12,951 nt of DNA from contig PFTZ01000015.1 of assembly GCA_002789815.1 (NCBI GenBank), forward strand, positions 1 to 12,951. Direction: 5' to 3'. Of this stretch, positions 1-7,930 are shown piece by piece. Both the position numbers and the translations under genes were made by a program. The notes under the pieces were generated by a model that worked only from the letters and a program-made list of their open reading frames with translations, made no database searches and had not been told where the DNA came from. This stretch comes from Candidatus Berkelbacteria bacterium CG_4_9_14_3_um_filter_39_23 (GTDB lineage Bacteria; Patescibacteriota; UBA1384; GWA2-35-9; CG2-30-39-44). Positions within the stretch are counted from its first letter, which is position 1. Each line of letters opens with the position of its first letter.

Positions 1-1
1 T

Positions 2-586
2 GACGCGCGAAAATTCGTTCCTCAAATAATAAAACCCAAAAAGCAGATAAAAACTTTTCAAAAAAATATCGACCAAGCTCATATAATACTTGGTTTTCCT
101 ACCTTTGAGATTAGCGATCCGCGCCGTTTTACATTGCAGATACTTGAAAATATTTTGGGTGGTATGATGTCATCGCGCTTGTTTGTTGAGGTGAGAGAAA
201 AACGTGGACTGGCTTATTATGTGTCAAGTGGAAGTTCGTTGTTTTTAGATAATGGTTATTTGGCAGTGCGAGCCGGGCTAAATAAAAATAAGTTGGACGA
301 TGGTATTGGGGCAATTCGTCGAGAAATTAAAAAAATAGCCAGTGAAAAAGTTTTAGAGTCAGAGCTTTCTCGCGCTAAAGACAATTTTATTGGTCAATTT
401 TCACTTGGACTGGAAAGCAGTTTGGATATAGCGCAGTATTATTTAGGGCAGGAATTATTACAAAAAGAAGTGCTTTCACCACAGCAGGTCATAGAGAGGA
501 TTGAAAAAGTTAGTCAAAATGATATAATCAAATTAGCCAAACAATTTTTTGATTTTAAAAAAGAAAATTTGGTGATTGTAAAATAA
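2..586 (+). CDS. M16 family zinc peptidase, C-terminal part (5' truncated by window edge)
   Basis: The reading frame is open from base 2, so the gene begins upstream of the window; the first possible start inside it (TTG at 134) falls in the middle of a conserved domain and is not the true start. The visible ~194 residues match the second half-domain of M16 metallopeptidases (insulinase / mitochondrial processing peptidase type): a segment ILGFP, then ILGGMMSSRLF followed by VREKRGLAYYV. The R...Y motif of this domain helps bind substrate in family members. The catalytic HxxEH half would lie upstream and is not seen. The family degrades or processes peptides; the physiological substrate cannot be told. 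The frame ends in TAA, 38 nt before ndk. Family assignment is firm; the subfamily is not. Confidence 0.9.
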   Translation, partial: DARKFVPQIIKPKKQIKTFQKNIDQAHIILGFPTFEISDPRRFTLQILENILGGMMSSRLFVEVREKRGLAYYVSSGSSLFLDNGYLAVRAGLNKNKLDDGIGAIRREIKKIASEKVLESELSRAKDNFIGQFSLGLESSLDIAQYYLGQELLQKEVLSPQQVIERIEKVSQNDIIKLAKQFFDFKKENLVIVK

Positions 587-624
587 ATATTAAAGACAAT
601 TAAAGTAGATTATCAAGGAGTAAA

Positions 625-1218
625 ATGAACAAACATCCCAAACAAGAAAAAACTTTTGTGATGGTCAAGCCCGATGGCGTGGTGCGCGGGCTAATTGGCG
701 ATATTATCCAAAGAATTGAACAGCGCGGGTTAAAAATTATCGCCCTTAAAATGGAATGGGCAAGTCATGAAAAAATTGACGGGCATTATCCAAAGGACGA
801 AAAATGGATTACTCGCCTTGGCGAGAAAACAGCTAGCACTTATGAAAAATACGGTTATGATTTAGAAAAAGAGCTAGGCACGGCTGATTTAAAAAAAATT
901 GGACAAATGGTGCGGGGTTGGCTACTTGATTTTATGTCCCAGGGTCCGGTGGTAAAAATAGTGGTTGAGGGGGTGCACGCAGTTGATATGGCGCGAAAAA
1001 TTTGCGGAGCAACTTTGCCTTCTATGGCTGATATGGGCACGATCCGTGGCGATTATTCGGTTGATTCGCCAGCGCTGGCTAATTTTGAAAAACGGGCGAT
1101 TTACAATTTAGTGCACGCGTCTGAAACTCCAGAGGAAGCCACTCACGAAATTTCATATTGGTTTGATAAAAAAGATGTGCGCTCGTATGATCGCCGAGAT
1201 TTTGATTTTGTGATCTAA
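625..1218 (+). CDS. ndk: Nucleoside diphosphate kinase, enlarged form
   Basis: Transfers the gamma-phosphate of an NTP (normally ATP) to other (d)NDPs through a phosphohistidine, balancing cytosolic NTP/dNTP pools. Visible motifs: KPDGVVRGLIG (residues 15-25), ATLPSMADMGTIRGDY (129-144) and the active-site NLVHASE with His164. The start is ATG with AAGGAG at 615-620, 4 nt upstream, one of the few clear SD sites in the window. At 197 aa it is about 50 residues longer than the usual 135-150; the extra residues lie roughly at 57-106, between the N-terminal fold and VVKIVVEG, a region next to the nucleotide site in known structures. All catalytic motifs are kept, so it is probably active. Spacing to the M16 gene is compatible with cotranscription. 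Confidence 0.95.
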   Translation: MNKHPKQEKTFVMVKPDGVVRGLIGDIIQRIEQRGLKIIALKMEWASHEKIDGHYPKDEKWITRLGEKTASTYEKYGYDLEKELGTADLKKIGQMVRGWLLDFMSQGPVVKIVVEGVHAVDMARKICGATLPSMADMGTIRGDYSVDSPALANFEKRAIYNLVHASETPEEATHEISYWFDKKDVRSYDRRDFDFVI

Positions 1219-1244
1219 ACATATTATTACTATGCCGATAGTTG

Positions 1245-1276
1245 CCAATCTCCAGCCCCAGGGGTTGGAAGTTTGG
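1245..1276 (+). other. Imperfect hairpin between ndk and the next operon
   Basis: TCCAGCCCC at 1251-1259 can pair with GGGGTTGGA at 1261-1269 (one G-T pair; a few central pairs must open to form the loop), with CCAA/TTGG outside. No T-run follows, so a terminator role for ndk is possible but weak. The rest of the 173-nt gap shows only the promoter at its right end. Confidence 0.3.
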
Positions 1277-1357
1277 TATTAGGTAGAGCGCGTCCCAAAA
1301 ATATGCTTTTGCAATTTACAGTTAAAATAATGTTTTAGGGCGGGCTTTGGTGACGGT

Positions 1358-1385
1358 TTGATTTAATTTGGGTATTTGGTAAAAT
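1358..1385 (+). promoter_or_regulatory. Sigma70-type promoter giving a probably leaderless mRNA
   Basis: TTGATT (1358-1363), a 16-nt spacer and TAAAAT (1380-1385), then only 6 nt before the ATG at 1392. Transcription starting about 7 nt after the -10 box would begin at or next to the A of ATG, and there is no SD sequence. The layout is the same as at rplS. Confidence 0.6.
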
Positions 1386-1391
1386 AAATTT

Positions 1392-2465
1392 ATGCAAACA
1401 AATCAATTTTGGTATGGACTAATAATTTTTATGTTGGGCGCGTTATCATCGTTTTTTTTAACTCCCAAAGTCATTAAACTTTGCCAGGTTTTCGGCTGGG
1501 TTGACCAACCGTCTAAGCGCAAAATTCATTCTAGACCAATCGCGCGCGCCGGCGGTATCGCGATGTTTATTTCTTTTTGGTTGATTATTATAATAATGTA
1601 TTTAGCGGATTCTCAGAGCTTAACTTTTGTTCAGGAAAAAATTTGGGGCATCGATAAAAATTTGCTGGGCGTATTTGTTGGCGCTTCAATTTTGTTTTTT
1701 TCAGGCTTGTGGGACGATATAAAAGGGCTAAAACCGGGCGTAAAAATTATATTTCAAATTTTCGGCGGATTGGCGCTGGTTTTATTTGGTATTAAAATTC
1801 ATTGGTTTGCCAATCCGTTGGGCGGATTAAATATCGAGCTTGGTTGGTGGACATACTTGTTTGTTCCGCTGTGGATCGTGCTGATTGTTAATGTGGTAAA
1901 TTGGCTTGACGGCGCGGACGGACTCGCCACTGGTGTTGGATTTATCGCGACTTTGGTGCTGGCTTTTTTGTCGCTGGCGCCTTATATCAACCAAACATCA
2001 ACCGCGATTTTAGCGCTGGTTTTAGCCGGCGCCCTGCTTGGATTTTTAATTTTTAATTTTAATCCAGCCAAAATTTTTATGGGCGATTCAGGCAGTCAAT
2101 TTTTAGGTTTTATGCTAGCGACTTTTGCAATTGTCTCTGGCGGAAAATTATTTACCGCCGCCCTTGTCCTGGGACTGCCAATTTTAGACGCGTTTTGGGT
2201 GATTGCCCGCCGTATTCTCAATAAAAAAACTCCATGGACCGCAGACCGAATGCATTTGCATCATCGTTTTTTAGATGCTGGTTTTTCCCAGCGACAGACG
2301 GTTTTAGTTATGTATGCAATTTCGGCAATTTTTGGTATGATAGCTTTGACCACAAAAACAGCCGGAAAATTGCAGGCAATGTTTGGGTTAATACTACTGA
2401 TGGTGGCAATCGCCACATTTTTATTTAGTATGAAATTTATTAGATCAAAAAAAGATGCCAGATAA
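1392..2465 (+). CDS. Polyprenyl-phosphate sugar-1-phosphate transferase (WecA/TagO/MraY superfamily)
   Basis: An integral membrane enzyme that links a sugar-1-phosphate (typically GlcNAc-1-P from UDP-GlcNAc) to undecaprenyl phosphate, the first committed step of a cell-surface glycan or teichoic-acid-like polymer. At 357 aa it has the usual length and about ten hydrophobic segments. Signature motifs run in order: SKRKIHSRPIARAGG (41-55), GLWDDIKGL with the Asp pair D108-D109, NVVNWLDGADG (167-177), NFNPAKIFMGDSGS (222-235) and the HxHHR loop (288-292). That loop and the NVVNWLDG form point to the WecA/TagO branch rather than MraY. The start ATG follows a promoter by 6 nt. The 3' end overlaps the next gene by 11 nt, so the two are co-translated. 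The exact sugar substrate cannot be read from the sequence. Confidence 0.92.
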   Translation: MQTNQFWYGLIIFMLGALSSFFLTPKVIKLCQVFGWVDQPSKRKIHSRPIARAGGIAMFISFWLIIIIMYLADSQSLTFVQEKIWGIDKNLLGVFVGASILFFSGLWDDIKGLKPGVKIIFQIFGGLALVLFGIKIHWFANPLGGLNIELGWWTYLFVPLWIVLIVNVVNWLDGADGLATGVGFIATLVLAFLSLAPYINQTSTAILALVLAGALLGFLIFNFNPAKIFMGDSGSQFLGFMLATFAIVSGGKLFTAALVLGLPILDAFWVIARRILNKKTPWTADRMHLHHRFLDAGFSQRQTVLVMYAISAIFGMIALTTKTAGKLQAMFGLILLMVAIATFLFSMKFIRSKKDAR

Positions 2466-2991
2466 AATCATCACTTTTGAAGGACAAAAGCCTAAAGAAC
2501 AAGTCATTAATTTTGGACGCAAGCACCCGCTCGTTATGAGCAAGATGGGGCTGATAATTTTAGCAGTCGCGCTACTTATTTTTGGCTTGTTTTTGAAATT
2601 CGGTTTTTCATCAGTGACAAGCTACATAACGATTATCACAGGTATTATTGGCGCAGTTTATTTTTCCAGATGCTGGTTTATCTACAATCATAGTATTTAT
2701 ATTATTTCATCGGATAGAGTAATTAGTATGGATCAAAGGGGTTTTTTTTCTCGTCGAGTATCAGAATCAGCGCTAGATAAAATCGTTAATGTAACCCAAG
2801 ATGTCAAAGGTTTAGTGCGCACAATTTTTGATTTTGGCGATATCGTAATCCAAATATCTGGTAGTGGCAATGAAAATAGTATTATCAAACTAATAGATGT
2901 GCCAGATCCGGGCGAACTGCAAAAAAAAATAACCCACACTGCCTCAGAATTCGCTGGCACTGAGATTGAGGTGGATTTAGGAAAAAGATAA
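2455..2991 (+). CDS. Membrane-anchored bacterial PH-domain protein (bPH2 / YdbS-like)
   Basis: 178 aa: a short soluble N-terminus, two adjacent hydrophobic segments (about residues 30-49 and 54-76), then a domain from about 79 to 160 with the pattern of bacterial PH domains: YIISSDRVISMDQRGFFSRR, SALDKIVNVTQD, and FDFGDIVIQISG. Such proteins are common and little characterised; the domain probably faces the cytoplasm or binds a membrane partner, but no function is demonstrated for this one. It starts inside the end of the sugar transferase gene, 11 nt overlap, with no SD, which suggests translational coupling. The next gene begins 10 nt after its stop. Confidence 0.8.
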   Translation: MPDKIITFEGQKPKEQVINFGRKHPLVMSKMGLIILAVALLIFGLFLKFGFSSVTSYITIITGIIGAVYFSRCWFIYNHSIYIISSDRVISMDQRGFFSRRVSESALDKIVNVTQDVKGLVRTIFDFGDIVIQISGSGNENSIIKLIDVPDPGELQKKITHTASEFAGTEIEVDLGKR

Positions 2992-3001
2992 TCAAATAAA
3001 A

Positions 3002-3910
3002 ATGCAATACGATTTAATCATTATTGGAGGCGGAGCGGCTGGAACAGCGGCTGGCGTGTATGCGTCGCGCCATGGCTTAAAGTTTAAACTCGTTTGCGAA
3101 AGTTTTGGCGGAGAAGTAGCGCAAAGTGGCGAGGTGGGAAATTACCCCGGAATTAAAAAAACCAATGGAATCGAACTGACAAAATTATTTCGCGAGCATT
3201 TGGAATTTAATCAAGTTGACATTGAAGAGGGGGTTAAAATTAAGAAAATTGAAAATATAAAAGATGGATTAAAGCTTGTTGGCGCAAAAGTATTTAATAC
3301 AAAAATAGCTTTGGTTGCCACCGGGGCGCATCCTAGAAAATTAAATATTCCGGGCGAAACAGAGCTTGACCACAAGGGGATTACTTATTGCACCACTTGC
3401 GACGGTCCGCTTTTTCGTCAAAAAGATGTGGCGATTATCGGCGGTGGCAACACAGCGCTGGAAGCTGGTATGATGATGGCAGGCATTGCCAAAAAAGTGA
3501 TAATGATAAACCTCAATCAGGAATTTAATGGCGAAACAGTCTTGGTTGACAATTTGAAAAAAAAAGCCAATGTTGAAATTTTGTATCAAACCCAAACCAA
3601 AGAAATTTTAGGCGAGGAACAGGTAAGTGGTATTTCGATGAAAAATTTAGTAACTAGTCAATCGCGCATTATTGAAGTCAAGGGTGTGATGGTTCATATC
3701 GGCTCATTGCCCAATAGCGATTTGGCGCCGGTTAAAAAGAATAAATTTGGCGAGATTATCATTGATGCAGTTGGTCGCACTTCAAATCCGCGGATATTTG
3801 CTGCTGGCGATGTAACTAACCACCCATACAAACAAATTGCTATCGCCAGCGGACATGGCATATCCGCCCTGTTGGGGATAGTGGAATTTTTAAATAGACA
3901 TAAATACTAA
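3002..3910 (+). CDS. trxB: Thioredoxin reductase-like FAD flavoprotein, probably NADH-preferring
   Basis: A 302-aa pyridine nucleotide disulfide oxidoreductase. FAD-binding motif IIIGGGAAG (6-14), redox-active CxxC as YCTTCDG with Cys130 and Cys133, second nucleotide motif IIGGGNTALEAG (145-156), and the C-terminal FAAGDV FAD motif. It should pass electrons from a nicotinamide cofactor through FAD to a thioredoxin-like partner in the cytosol. Classical NADPH-dependent TrxB has an HRRxxxR motif after the second beta strand; here the equivalent is INLNQEFNGE, without arginines, as in the NADH-using AhpF branch. The downstream ANVEILYQTQTKEI and HIGSLPN also look AhpF-like, but the N-terminal AhpF thioredoxin domains are absent. 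Last gene of the three-gene run, ending 2 nt from the convergent dnaE stop. No SD is visible. Confidence 0.88.
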   Translation: MQYDLIIIGGGAAGTAAGVYASRHGLKFKLVCESFGGEVAQSGEVGNYPGIKKTNGIELTKLFREHLEFNQVDIEEGVKIKKIENIKDGLKLVGAKVFNTKIALVATGAHPRKLNIPGETELDHKGITYCTTCDGPLFRQKDVAIIGGGNTALEAGMMMAGIAKKVIMINLNQEFNGETVLVDNLKKKANVEILYQTQTKEILGEEQVSGISMKNLVTSQSRIIEVKGVMVHIGSLPNSDLAPVKKNKFGEIIIDAVGRTSNPRIFAAGDVTNHPYKQIAIASGHGISALLGIVEFLNRHKY

Positions 3911-3912
3911 TT

Positions 3913-6900
3913 TTATTCCACTTTAATTTTTTTCTCCCCTAAAATTCCTTTGAGCTCGTTAACTAATTCTGTCTTGATAACAATATGAGTGCGCGCGTAT
4001 TTTTCTGCATATCCGCCATTTTGCGCAACGCGCAACAGAACCTTTTTATCACCGGGAAATTTTTCCAGCGCAATTTTTAATTTGCCCAGCGCGTCATTTG
4101 GCACTCTGTGGTCAATCGTTAAAGTAATTTGCGTTTTTTCTTTTGTTAAATTATCTTTCAAAAATTCATTCAGCGCGTTTTGGTCAATCACTTCAACCGC
4201 AGTATTGGCGATAATTTTAATTGCGCCATCCTTGGTGTTGACTTTTCCGGAAATAGCCACGATATTATCATTTCTCCACAACGTGTTGTTTTCCTCTAAC
4301 ATTTTTGGAAATACAATTACTTCGGTATTTCCGCTCAAGTCTTCCAAACGGCAAAACATCATTTGTTGGTTGTTGCGCGTGGTGATTTTTTTGCAAGTGC
4401 TAATCAGCCCTAAAACTTTGACATTTTTGCCAGTCATTTTCTCCGTTAAATCATTGATTTTTGTTTTTTGTTTTTCCAGTAGCGCGCGATAATTATCCAG
4501 CGGATGAGCAGACAAATAAATGCCAATAAACTCTTTTTCCCAAGCCAGTTTTTGCTTGGACGAGGCAGGCGCGGTTTCCGGCAAAACCAAATTTTTATGC
4601 GCCACTTCTAGTTTGTCGCCAAAAAGATCCGCTTGCCCAATATTTATTTTCTGCCCTTTGATAAATTGCAGAATTTCATTTATTCCAGCTAGCGCCATAT
4701 TGCGTTCGCATAGAGCGTCCAGCGCGCCTGATTTTGTCAGCGCTTCTATCACTTTTTTATTGACGGTCTGCCCTTTGTGCCGCGATAGAAAATCCTCCAA
4801 GTTTTTATACGGTCCGTTTTTTTGTCTTTCGCTTACGATATTTTCCGCCACTTTTTGCCCCACACTTTTAATCGCTTCCAAGCCATAGCGGATAATTTTT
4901 TTGTCATCTGCCACCACCCCAAAATCCACGAATGATTCATTGATGTCAGGTGGTAGAATTTTAATGCCCATTTTTTCCGATTCAGAAATTGCGATCGCAA
5001 CTTTATCCAAATTATTTTTGTCCGAAGTAAGAAGCGCTGCCATAAAACATTCAGGAAAATTAGCTTTTAAATACGCGGTTTGGTAAGCGACAATCGCATA
5101 GCTGGCAGCGTGCGCGCGATTAAAACCATAGCGCGCAAACGGTTCGGCAAAGTCAAATAATTTTCCTGCCAGTATTTTTTCCGTGCCGTTATTCACCGCG
5201 CCATCAATAAATTTTTTCCTTTGAGCTTGCAGGAGTTTTTTATTTTTTTTACCGATGGCTTTGCGTAAAATATCAGCTTCTCCGTAGCTAAATCCCGCCA
5301 CTTCGCGCGCGATTTGTAAAATTTGTTCCTGATAAACCGCAATGCCATAAGTATCTGCCAAAACTTTTTCCAGCTTTGGATGAAGTAATTTTATTTCTTT
5401 CAATTTATGCTTGCCAGCAATATAGTCGGGAATATATTCCATTGGACCAGGGCGATAAAGCGCCACCATTGCCATAATATCATTGATGTGAGTGGGCTGA
5501 AGTTCTTTGATGTAGCGCCTCATTCCAGACGATTCCAATTGAAACACGCCGACGGTTTCGCCGTTTTGCAAAAGCTCAAAAGTTTTTTGGTCGTTATAAT
5601 CTAGCTGATAAATATCAATATTTTTATGGTGAACTTTTTTAATAATTCGGCAAGCATTTTTCATAATTGTTAGATTTTTCAGTCCCAGCGCGTCCAGTTT
5701 CAGTAGCCCTAAAAGTTCGACATCGTACATCGGGTATTGGGTTGAGGCAGTGTCTTCGTTGCCAGTTGTTCGTTGCAAAGGAATATAATTAACAAGGGGT
5801 TCCTCGGTGATGACCACGCCCGCTGCGTGGGTTGAAGCATGGCGCGCCACATTTTCTAATTTTTTACCCATATCAATGATTTTTTTGGCTTCGTCTTCGC
5901 GATATATTTTTTGAAGGTCCGGGTTAGCCCCAAGCGCGGTTTCAATATTGAGTCCCATCAGAATTTGTTTGGCGATGCGATCGCCAAGTTCGTATGGATA
6001 GCCAAGCGCGCGCGTCACGTCCCGCACCACCATACGCGCTTTCATCACCCCAAAGGTGATGATTTGGCAAACATTGTCTTTGCCATAAGTTTGCACGATG
6101 TAGTTTATCATTTCTTGCCGTCGGTCGTCCGCAATATCAACATCAATATCTGGCATAGAAATTCTTTCAGGATTTAAAAACCGTTCAAAAATCAAATTAA
6201 ATTGGAGCGGATCAAGATTTGATATGTTAAGGCAATACGATACGATAGAGCCAGCTGCCGAGCCACGAGTGTTGGTATAAATGCCATTAGATTTTGCCCA
6301 GTTGACGATGTCTGCCACAATCAAAAAATAATCGGCAAAGCCAGTGGTTTTAATCACTGTTAATTCATATTCCAGTTGTTTTTGAGCCTTTCTATTAGCT
6401 TGGTCGTATTTTTTACCAAAACCAGCGCGCGCTTGCTTGGCTAAATAGTCATAGGCGGTTTTCTCGCCTTTCGGCAGATTAAATTTAGGCAGAAAGTATT
6501 TGCCAAATTCAAATTTCAGATCGATTTGATCAGCGATTTTTTGGCTGTTTGCGATTGCTTCGCTATTTTCAGGAAAACGTTTTTGCATTTCTTTTTCAGA
6601 AAATAAATATAGATCAAATTCTTTGAGCGACATCCCAGATTCTTCTTTGCCACTTTTGTTGCTGGTATTGATTTTTAGGAGAACTTCGTGCGCTTCTTTA
6701 TCCTCTTTGTTTAAATAATGCGAGTCATTGGTGGCGACAAGTGGAATACCAGTTTTTTTTGCTACCTCGCGCAGTCCGTCGTTGATTTTTTTAATTTCTG
6801 GAAGATGTTCGTGCGGTTGAATCTCAATATAAAAATTATCTTTGCCAAAAATTTCTTGGTATTTAAGGGCGATTTCAATGGTTTTGGCTAAATTTTTATG

Positions 6901-7341
6901 GATAATTGTTTGGGGCAGTTCGCCTCCTGGGCAACCGGATAAAGCAAAAAGCCCTTCAAAGTGGGTGGAAAGATATTTTTTGTCAGTGCGCGGTTTGTAA
7001 TAATAACCTCTTAGGTGCGCGTCCGACACAATTTTGATCAAATTTTTATAGCCGATTTGATTTTTTGCCAAAAGCGTCAAATGATAATACTGGCTGTCTT
7101 TTTTACCATCTTTTTTCAGGCGACTTTTTTCTGCCACATAAACTTCACAGCCGATGATTGGCTTAATGCCTTCTGCAACACAGGTTTTATAAAATTCAAT
7201 CGCGCCATACATCACGCCGTGGTCGGTGAGGGCAAGCGCGTTTTGACCCAGGTCCTTGGCTTTTTTCACTAAATCAGGGATTTTTGATAATCCGTCAAGA
7301 AGTGAATAATGCGAATGAGTATGAAGGTGGACGAAGCTCAT
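3913..7341 (-). CDS. dnaE: DNA polymerase III alpha subunit (DnaE)
   Basis: Replicative polymerase catalytic subunit, 1142 aa, close to the usual DnaE1 length and complete. Domains: N-terminal PHP (about 1-210; HLHTHSHYSLLDG at 5-17, LTDHG with D40-H41, GCEVY with E66, ATNDSHYL with D206 and H208), the palm with PDIDVDI (catalytic D398 and D400) and third Asp at D550 in LLKLDALGL, a TRGSAAGS motif at 358-365, and FNRAHAASYA followed by HhH elements. An OB-fold near the C-terminus is marked by VKVLGLISTCKKI and MFCRLEDLSG. The PHP metal ligands look largely intact, unlike the degenerate E. coli domain, so intrinsic 3'-5' proofreading is plausible. The start MSFVHLHTHS is the conventional one; no SD precedes it. 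Transcribed alone, opposite to its neighbours. Confidence 0.98.
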   Translation of the reverse strand: MSFVHLHTHSHYSLLDGLSKIPDLVKKAKDLGQNALALTDHGVMYGAIEFYKTCVAEGIKPIIGCEVYVAEKSRLKKDGKKDSQYYHLTLLAKNQIGYKNLIKIVSDAHLRGYYYKPRTDKKYLSTHFEGLFALSGCPGGELPQTIIHKNLAKTIEIALKYQEIFGKDNFYIEIQPHEHLPEIKKINDGLREVAKKTGIPLVATNDSHYLNKEDKEAHEVLLKINTSNKSGKEESGMSLKEFDLYLFSEKEMQKRFPENSEAIANSQKIADQIDLKFEFGKYFLPKFNLPKGEKTAYDYLAKQARAGFGKKYDQANRKAQKQLEYELTVIKTTGFADYFLIVADIVNWAKSNGIYTNTRGSAAGSIVSYCLNISNLDPLQFNLIFERFLNPERISMPDIDVDIADDRRQEMINYIVQTYGKDNVCQIITFGVMKARMVVRDVTRALGYPYELGDRIAKQILMGLNIETALGANPDLQKIYREDEAKKIIDMGKKLENVARHASTHAAGVVITEEPLVNYIPLQRTTGNEDTASTQYPMYDVELLGLLKLDALGLKNLTIMKNACRIIKKVHHKNIDIYQLDYNDQKTFELLQNGETVGVFQLESSGMRRYIKELQPTHINDIMAMVALYRPGPMEYIPDYIAGKHKLKEIKLLHPKLEKVLADTYGIAVYQEQILQIAREVAGFSYGEADILRKAIGKKNKKLLQAQRKKFIDGAVNNGTEKILAGKLFDFAEPFARYGFNRAHAASYAIVAYQTAYLKANFPECFMAALLTSDKNNLDKVAIAISESEKMGIKILPPDINESFVDFGVVADDKKIIRYGLEAIKSVGQKVAENIVSERQKNGPYKNLEDFLSRHKGQTVNKKVIEALTKSGALDALCERNMALAGINEILQFIKGQKINIGQADLFGDKLEVAHKNLVLPETAPASSKQKLAWEKEFIGIYLSAHPLDNYRALLEKQKTKINDLTEKMTGKNVKVLGLISTCKKITTRNNQQMMFCRLEDLSGNTEVIVFPKMLEENNTLWRNDNIVAISGKVNTKDGAIKIIANTAVEVIDQNALNEFLKDNLTKEKTQITLTIDHRVPNDALGKLKIALEKFPGDKKVLLRVAQNGGYAEKYARTHIVIKTELVNELKGILGEKKIKVE

Positions 7342-7365
7342 AGATGTTAGAGATTAGATGTTAGA
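7341..7365. repeat. Short tandem-type repeat at the dnaE start
   Basis: TAGATGTTAGA occurs at 7341-7351 and again at 7355-7365 (14-nt period), immediately upstream of dnaE on its coding strand. A related pattern, GGTTAGAGGTTAGAG, lies at 9171-9185 just upstream of the rplS promoter. No function is evident. Confidence 0.6.
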
Positions 7366-7396
7366 TTTGGAATCTATTAATAATTTACCCTATCGC

Positions 7397-7425
7397 TTGA
7401 CAAAAGTAAAATAAATGGGTAAAAT
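7397..7425 (+). promoter_or_regulatory. Strong sigma70-type promoter directed to rpmA
   Basis: TTGACA (7397-7402), a 17-nt spacer and TAAAAT (7420-7425), the best consensus match in the window. Predicted start near 7432, giving a 5' leader of about 165 nt before rpmA. The overlapping minus-strand hexamer TTGTCA (7398-7403) with an AT-rich stretch near 7375-7380 may be part of the dnaE promoter, but its -10 is poor. Confidence 0.6.
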
Positions 7426-7431
7426 TGGATT

Positions 7432-7596
7432 AAAATAAAAACCTAAAAACAAAATCTTAAAAATTATTTATTTGTTTTGTATTGTATTTTAAGTTTTTAT
7501 TTTATTTTTTATTGATGATAGTGATGACACCCCAAGAGAAAAATGATTTGCGTCAGCTGTCTAATTTTTTTTCGTTTTAATTTTTAAATTATTATT
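7432..7596 (+). other. AT-rich rpmA leader region
   Basis: No recognised riboswitch or ribosomal-protein leader. CTTAAAA at 7456-7462 pairs with TTTTAAG at 7487-7493, and the stem extends outward with AAAA/TTTT across one T-T mismatch (7451-7498). A T-rich stretch follows, so early termination is conceivable. A 21-codon ORF (7515-7580) may be chance. TAAATT at 7585-7590 sits 6 nt from the rpmA ATG, the same distance as the -10 boxes of two other genes, but it has no convincing -35. Confidence 0.35.
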
Positions 7597-7869
7597 ATGG
7601 CTCATACTAAAGCTAAGGGTAGTTCAAAATTAGGCAGAGAGTCTGAGTCAAAACGGCTCGGGATTAAAAAGTTTGCGGGCGAGAATGTCAAAGTCGGTAT
7701 GATTTTGGTACGACAACGAGGCAGTAAGTATTTTGCCGGCAAAGGCGTTGGCAGGGGGGGAGATGATACTTTATTTGCTAAAATTCCCGGACAGGTTAAA
7801 TTTTTGAAAAAAAAGATTAGACGGTTTGATGGTAGCTTGAAATTAAAGACAGTGGTGAATATAATCTGA
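7597..7869 (+). CDS. rpmA: 50S ribosomal protein L27
   Basis: 90 aa, the normal length. The N-terminus MAHTKAKGSSKLGRESESKR is the conserved flexible tail that reaches the peptidyl-transferase centre of the large subunit, followed by LGIKKFAGE, ILVRQRGSKY and GRGGDDTLFAKIPGQVKF. It begins directly with MAH, so there is no N-terminal extension needing a processing protease as in Firmicutes. No SD precedes the ATG; the start rests on the conserved N-terminus. The usual upstream partner rplU (L21) is absent: the upstream gene is dnaE, on the other strand. No clear terminator follows; the MITE-like insertion lies 61 nt downstream. Confidence 0.97.
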   Translation: MAHTKAKGSSKLGRESESKRLGIKKFAGENVKVGMILVRQRGSKYFAGKGVGRGGDDTLFAKIPGQVKFLKKKIRRFDGSLKLKTVVNII

Positions 7870-7930
7870 AATTTGACAATTTAAAATTATTTTTGTGAGA
7901 TATTTGTTTTGTTTTTTATAAATTTAACAT

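Noticed and set aside
3989..6177. Several plus-strand frames of 60-170 aa across dnaE
   Set aside because: They are antisense shadows of a full, well-conserved dnaE.
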